From positions 1,890,001 to 1,954,000 of the forward strand of contig JAWRVZ010000086.1 in assembly GCA_037043235.1 (NCBI GenBank): a DNA stretch of 64,000 bases. Reading direction: 5' to 3'. The DNA comes from Rhodeus uyekii (lineage: Eukaryota > Chordata > Actinopteri > Cypriniformes > Acheilognathidae). How positions within the stretch are numbered: the stretch's first letter is position 1; each line of letters starts with the position of its first letter. The notes under the pieces were generated by a model. It was not told the origin of the DNA. It did not search any database and worked only from the letters and a program-made list of their open reading frames with translations. Position numbers and translations under genes: made by a program. This document shows, one piece after another, positions 23,170 through 64,000 of the stretch.

Positions 23170-24244
23170 AAACACTTTCTGTAATGCTCTTATTTCAAGG
23201 TTTAAACTAAGGTTTTCTCTTGATGTCTGCCAACATAAAAGTTGTTATGAAACAGAAGTTTTTTATATGCGAGTGAAATTACTACTTGAACGAGATAAAC
23301 TTGGGACCTCTTCCAGCCTTGTTTGTCACTGTTCCAGTTGTTTTAAACTTCTTAATGATTCCTCTGACTATAGATACGGGCAAATTTTCTTGTAGCCATT
23401 GCCTGACCTTATTTGAAGGTTGAAGGTTGTTCTCTTGTCTTTGCCATGTGGTCAAATGGGTAAGAGAATTAGGCCTCTGTCAGTTCCTAGATATCCTGAC
23501 CAACTTTAGCAACTACAGGAAAAAAATAAAAATGTATATATATAAAAATCTATAAAATTAAGAGGTTAGGGGTGCCAATAATTTTAGGACACATGATTAA
23601 ATAATTTTAATTATACATCTTAAACAGGGGTGCCATATAAATAAATAAATATATCCTTGTGAAGGATAGGAGACTTTAAAAACATTTTTCTTAACTTTTG
23701 AACAGCAGTACATTAAAAGAAGAAAAATTTTGGAAATCATTTAAAATTAATTTTCTTATTTTTATTCTTACATTTAAAAAATATATATACTACTGTTCAA
23801 AAGTTAAAAAAATATATTAAAAAAATAGTGTAATATTTGACTATATATTTGACTTCTAAGAATTTCCTGAGAGGATCCTTCAGAAATCAATCTATGCTGG
23901 TTTGATGCTCTAGAAACATTTCATGACTGATTTTTCTTCTTAAAAAAATAAAAAGACTTACTGTGACAATTCTTAAATGGTAGTGTATTTTTAAAAACAA
24001 AGAAACAAACAAAAAAGCACATTCTTTTAGCGCATTTTCATTCAGCGCATAAAGCTAAAAATAAGTCAAAATGATGGCGGAGGTCCCATACAAATGCTAT
24101 ATCAGATCATCAATGCTCATGATAAACTTTTAAAGATCCGGCTATTTATATTGGTAATCCCCGATGGGTGTGTGAAGGTTGTAAAAACCCCTGCCCTAAA
24201 ATGATTCATCAATTTCCAAATCTTTATTGACCTCTGACCTCACT

Positions 24245-24247
<3 letters not shown>
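23170..24247. other. Intergenic gap between convergent genes, repeat-derived
   Basis: No exon seen. 23290-23500 looks like a degraded dispersed repeat, possibly transposase-derived in antisense; I cannot name the family. 23560-23635 has the phrase ggggtgccaataa twice in variant form. 23790-23986 is a short deletion copy of the ACTACCATTCAAAAG family described below. Confidence 0.5.

Positions 24248-24306
<59 letters not shown>
24248..24306. repeat. (GT)n microsatellite
   Basis: About 29 uninterrupted GT units. It sits just past the arfgef1 poly(A) site and read from that strand is (CA)n. Likely polymorphic. Confidence 0.97.
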
Positions 24307-24307
<1 letters not shown>

Positions 24308-24329
24308 TGAGGAGAACAACCAGTGTTGT

Positions 24330-25435
24330 ATAGAGTTGTACAGATCATTTTATTCCATATAGAAAACTTTACAGGGCCGTACCATTACAGTTTACCCCCA
24401 CTAGTCAGGAATGCTTCAGATCCTTTTTCCATCAACAGTTTTAAAGCGCAGCTATCATTAATTTCTATACAATACATCCCACCCCCAAAACCGAAGAGAA
24501 GATTTGAAATATATTAACTTTTTTAAAAATTTGTACACGCAGGGTGAAGCCAAACTTCAACTAGGGATACAAACCAGTGATTCAGATGCAGCTCTCACGC
24601 AAGTCGTCCACAATTTTCAAGTTCCAGTTTTTTCCTTTTGAAGGATCTCAGTCGCCCACCGTGTTTAATTAAAAAAGTGTCAGCGTATATAAAATGGAGT
24701 AAATCGAACTAATCCGTTTATATCGTATTAGAAATCTCTAGCTGGACAGTTATGGAGGGAAAGATGGCATAGTTCAATAATTTATCACAAAAGTAAAAAT
24801 CTCCAGTGCATTTTGATCAAGAAAACAAGTGCAGCAAATTTCAGAGAATCAAACAAACGGAACAAAAGAAAAAGGTACAGAAAACAAAATCTAGTGTTGT
24901 GAGATTATATTACAAAGCTGGAATTCTGTACAACTAGTTTCTTCAGAGTTATTTATGCTAATGTTAGCCATTAGCGGTGCAAATGCAACAAAACAAAAAT
25001 CTGAATCACTTGAGAAACATCACATCACATTTCTTGATATGCAACCCTCCCGTCATTCTTCAAACAGCTTTTAATATAATGCCAAGACAGTTTTGAAATA
25101 TAACTGGACCTTTTGAAGATCTCAAAGGTCAAGCGATCTGTATAGTAGTAGCGATATTCAACATCTTCATGATGTTCTAGATAATTTGATCCTATTGTAC
25201 AAGGCCTGGTCATTTATCCGGTTTCTCTCCTGCTATTGGCTGTTTGTCCGGAGCCGATCCTGAAAGGGGGAGGGGGGGGGGGGGGTTGATTTTAGTACCA
25301 TCACATCTGACGTAGTCCATCTTTTCCACGTCTCCTCCTCTCTCATTGGTTAGAGGAGATCCGATGATCGTGTCCCGCAGTGTTTCAGACAGCAGATGAC
25401 GAGAAGAGACGTTTCGGGGACAGGCACTGCTGCTT
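24330..25435 (-). other. arfgef1: arfgef1 3' UTR
   Basis: Sequence between the arfgef1 stop codon (25436-25438) and its likely poly(A) site. It has a poly-G run on + (25263-25284, C-run in the transcript). The - strand frame at 25210-25482 that overlaps the last exon is a shadow, not an extension. Confidence 0.55.
24349..24354 (-). terminator. Poly(A) signal AATAAA for arfgef1
   Basis: Reads AATAAA on the - strand (tttatt on +), about 1.1 kb after the arfgef1 stop codon. A second tttatt at 24223-24228 lies beyond the (GT)n and is less likely. Confidence 0.55.
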
Positions 25436-62050
<36,615 letters not shown>

Positions 62051-62299
62051 CTAAAACACAAAAATAAAGGCATCAATCAGTTTAACTGAATACGGGCTGA
62101 CAATCATTTTAAAGAAATTAACAATGGCATGCTGATTGAATAATTGAATATATTGCAAATAATTGCACATCAATGTTAGCTGAATAAAGCTCCCAAGATA
62201 ATTTAAGACATTACACTGTATTATGACAGATGAGTAATATATGCATTTATTTTTGTACACGTATACATACAGTATACACTAATCTAAGTATATAGAGTA

Positions 62300-62697
62300 C
62301 CTGACAAAAGTTTGGAGACATAAAAACATTAATTGTGAAATATTGCAGTAATTTATTCCTGTGATGAAAAAGCTGAAATATCAGCATCATCCCGATCCTT
62401 CAGAAACCATTCTAATATGCTGATTTGGTGCACAAGTAACATTTCTAATTATTATCGATGCAAAAAATTACAACATTTTTGCTGCTTTTTCATGATTTAT
62501 TGATGAACAGAAAGTTCAAAGAACAGGGTTTAATAGCATTTATTAAATGTATTACAGCATTTACTGAATATAAATCTTTTGTGAAATTATAAAAGTCTTT
62601 ACTATCACTTTTGATCAATTTAATTAATGCTTGATGCAGAATAGTATTAACATCTCTATTTTTTAAATCTTACAAAGTTTTTTTGAATGGTATCATC
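62300..62697. mobile_element. ACTACCATTCAAAAG-type MITE, diverged copy
   Basis: acctgacaaaagtttgga at the left; cctgtgatgaaaaagctga and gatccttcagaaaccattct inside; right end near gaatggtatc. Boundaries approximate. Confidence 0.6.
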
Positions 62698-63088
62698 GTT
62701 TCCACTAAAATCATCGAAAAATAATAATAAGATGCAACAAATCAGCATTCAGTGGAGTAATGATGCAGAAAATTCAGCTTTCTCATAACATAAAAAAATA
62801 TATAGAGAACAATTACTTTAAATTGTAATAGTATTAACTCTCGCTTAACTTTCGCTTTATATGCAGCCAATGTATCAACTTGAGATGAGCATTGGAGTTG
62901 GAAAGGTGCCAGGCTAAGCTGGGACTGCTGTGTTTCAGCTAAGACGGAGCATTACGATTTCCTTCAGCTAGACGAGTTGATGAGAGCAGTGGGACACAGG
63001 GAGGAGGATGGGGGAGATAAAAGAATGGAGTTGAGTAGAGAGACAGAGATTGATGAAGAGTAAAATGGAGCACAATAGCGGCATGATG

Positions 63089-63115
63089 AAAGAGAGAGAG
63101 AGAGAGAGAGAGAGC
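63089..63115. repeat. (GA)n microsatellite
   Basis: Pure ga run. The Ser/Leu-rich - strand frames over it come from the (TC)n complement. Confidence 0.92.
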
Positions 63116-64000
63116 AAAGGAGTGGAAGGGATGCATTTGTATGCTATCTGTACTATGTAACACACAAGATTAGAGAGCCTCAAAATAGAGTATTTTAATT
63201 GGTTAATTGGAGTCCAACAAGTAATTTATTAAAACTCTTTTGTGAATGTGTATCTTTAATAACAAGTTGTCAGTCTGTAAATAGACTATAAGTCTCACAA
63301 ACAGAATAAATCACATACATTTTGCAGGATCGGAACAATAATTTGTGGTTTAGTGAGACTTTTATGAACATTTTTAACTGGGGCCGGATTTGCAAAACAT
63401 TAATAAGCATAAAACTATTTTGAACTGTTGTTTTGTTATTGTTTTCCAACTTAAAATCACATTTAAAAATTGTTTTATAAGATGTTTAATTAATGTATTG
63501 GGTTGTTTCAAACATTTAGCAATAAAACGTAAAGCTAGCTATATATTATACATATATTAATATAAGTAGGGATCAGGTTGTATCATCATGTATCATATGC
63601 AAAACGAACAGACAGTACAAAAATTCTGTCTATACTGTATAAAACTTGACTCATTTAGTCAAATCATTTGCTGAACCATTCTAAATCCAACACAGGAATC
63701 ATCAGTCTGAATATTGGACTGAATCAGTTACTGCGAGAAAAAAAAAGTCGTTGTACAACTTTTAAATATAAAGTTCCAAAATGAGGTTTTTACGACAATA
63801 ACATAGGAGAACCATTTTTGGTTCACAAAAGAACCTTAAAATGACCGTTTACATGGTATGAAGGACATTCGAATGATCTAAAGAACCCTTTTCCACCATG
63901 AACAACCTTTTGTGCAATGGAAAAGAATGTTAAAGGTTCTTCATGGAACCACTGATCCAATACCTATATTTTTTAGAATGTACTATATCCCAAATCACCA

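Larger units (their letters stand above)
62051..64000 (-). other. arfgef1 intron, to the right edge
   Basis: I looked for the exon that should encode the helix before SPP in human BIG1 (an EIKAETEKQ-like stretch) and did not find it, so the first two coding exons and the promoter are beyond 64000. Contains the MITE copy at 62300 and the (GA)n. Confidence 0.55.

Overview
This is vertebrate genomic DNA, almost certainly from a ray-finned fish and probably a cypriniform (carp/zebrafish group). The evidence is many short exons with GT-AG splice sites, two genes whose predicted proteins follow human proteins I know exon by exon, and fish-type repeats: a 5S-rRNA-derived SINE3-like element, tRNA-derived SINEs, Tc1-like, hAT, piggyBac-like and pogo/Tigger-like DNA transposons. 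There is no bacterial-style gene, no CRISPR array and no complete viral genome.

The window holds the 3' parts of two convergent (tail-to-tail) genes. On the + strand, from off the left edge to about 23,165, is cspp1 (centrosome and spindle pole associated protein 1). I trace 25 exons (1568 to 22753) that join without a phase error into 1,037 codons plus a stop. On the - strand, from off the right edge down to about 24,330, is arfgef1 (BIG1, the brefeldin-A-inhibited ARF exchange factor). I trace 37 exons (62050 down to 25436), 1,787 codons plus a stop, covering all but roughly the first 50 residues and including the whole Sec7 domain. The 5' ends and promoters of both genes lie outside the window. 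About 1.2 kb separates the two likely poly(A) sites. The human locus (CSPP1 next to ARFGEF1 on 8q13, tail to tail) has the same arrangement, so this is conserved synteny; it also supports arfgef1 over its paralogue arfgef2.

Region by region: 1-1567 is intron with a nested transposon; 1568-22753 is cspp1 exons and repeat-laden introns; 22754-24330 is the cspp1 3' UTR and the intergenic gap; 24330-25435 is the arfgef1 3' UTR; 25436-62050 is arfgef1 exons and introns; 62051-64000 is arfgef1 intron. The genes have no direct biochemical link: CSPP1 acts on microtubules at centrosomes, spindle poles and cilia, and BIG1 activates ARF1/ARF3 at the trans-Golgi.

I did not find a new enzymatic or defence system. 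The points most worth following up are: an uncatalogued-looking palindromic pogo-like family with four copies, two of which lie inverted around the Sec7-core exons of arfgef1; a candidate 54-nt cassette exon in arfgef1; a 30-bp tandem duplication that copies a 5' splice site in frame; two GC-AG introns; and several nested insertions whose target-site duplications can be read directly. Exon coordinates were read by eye from splice consensus, phase and similarity to the human proteins.
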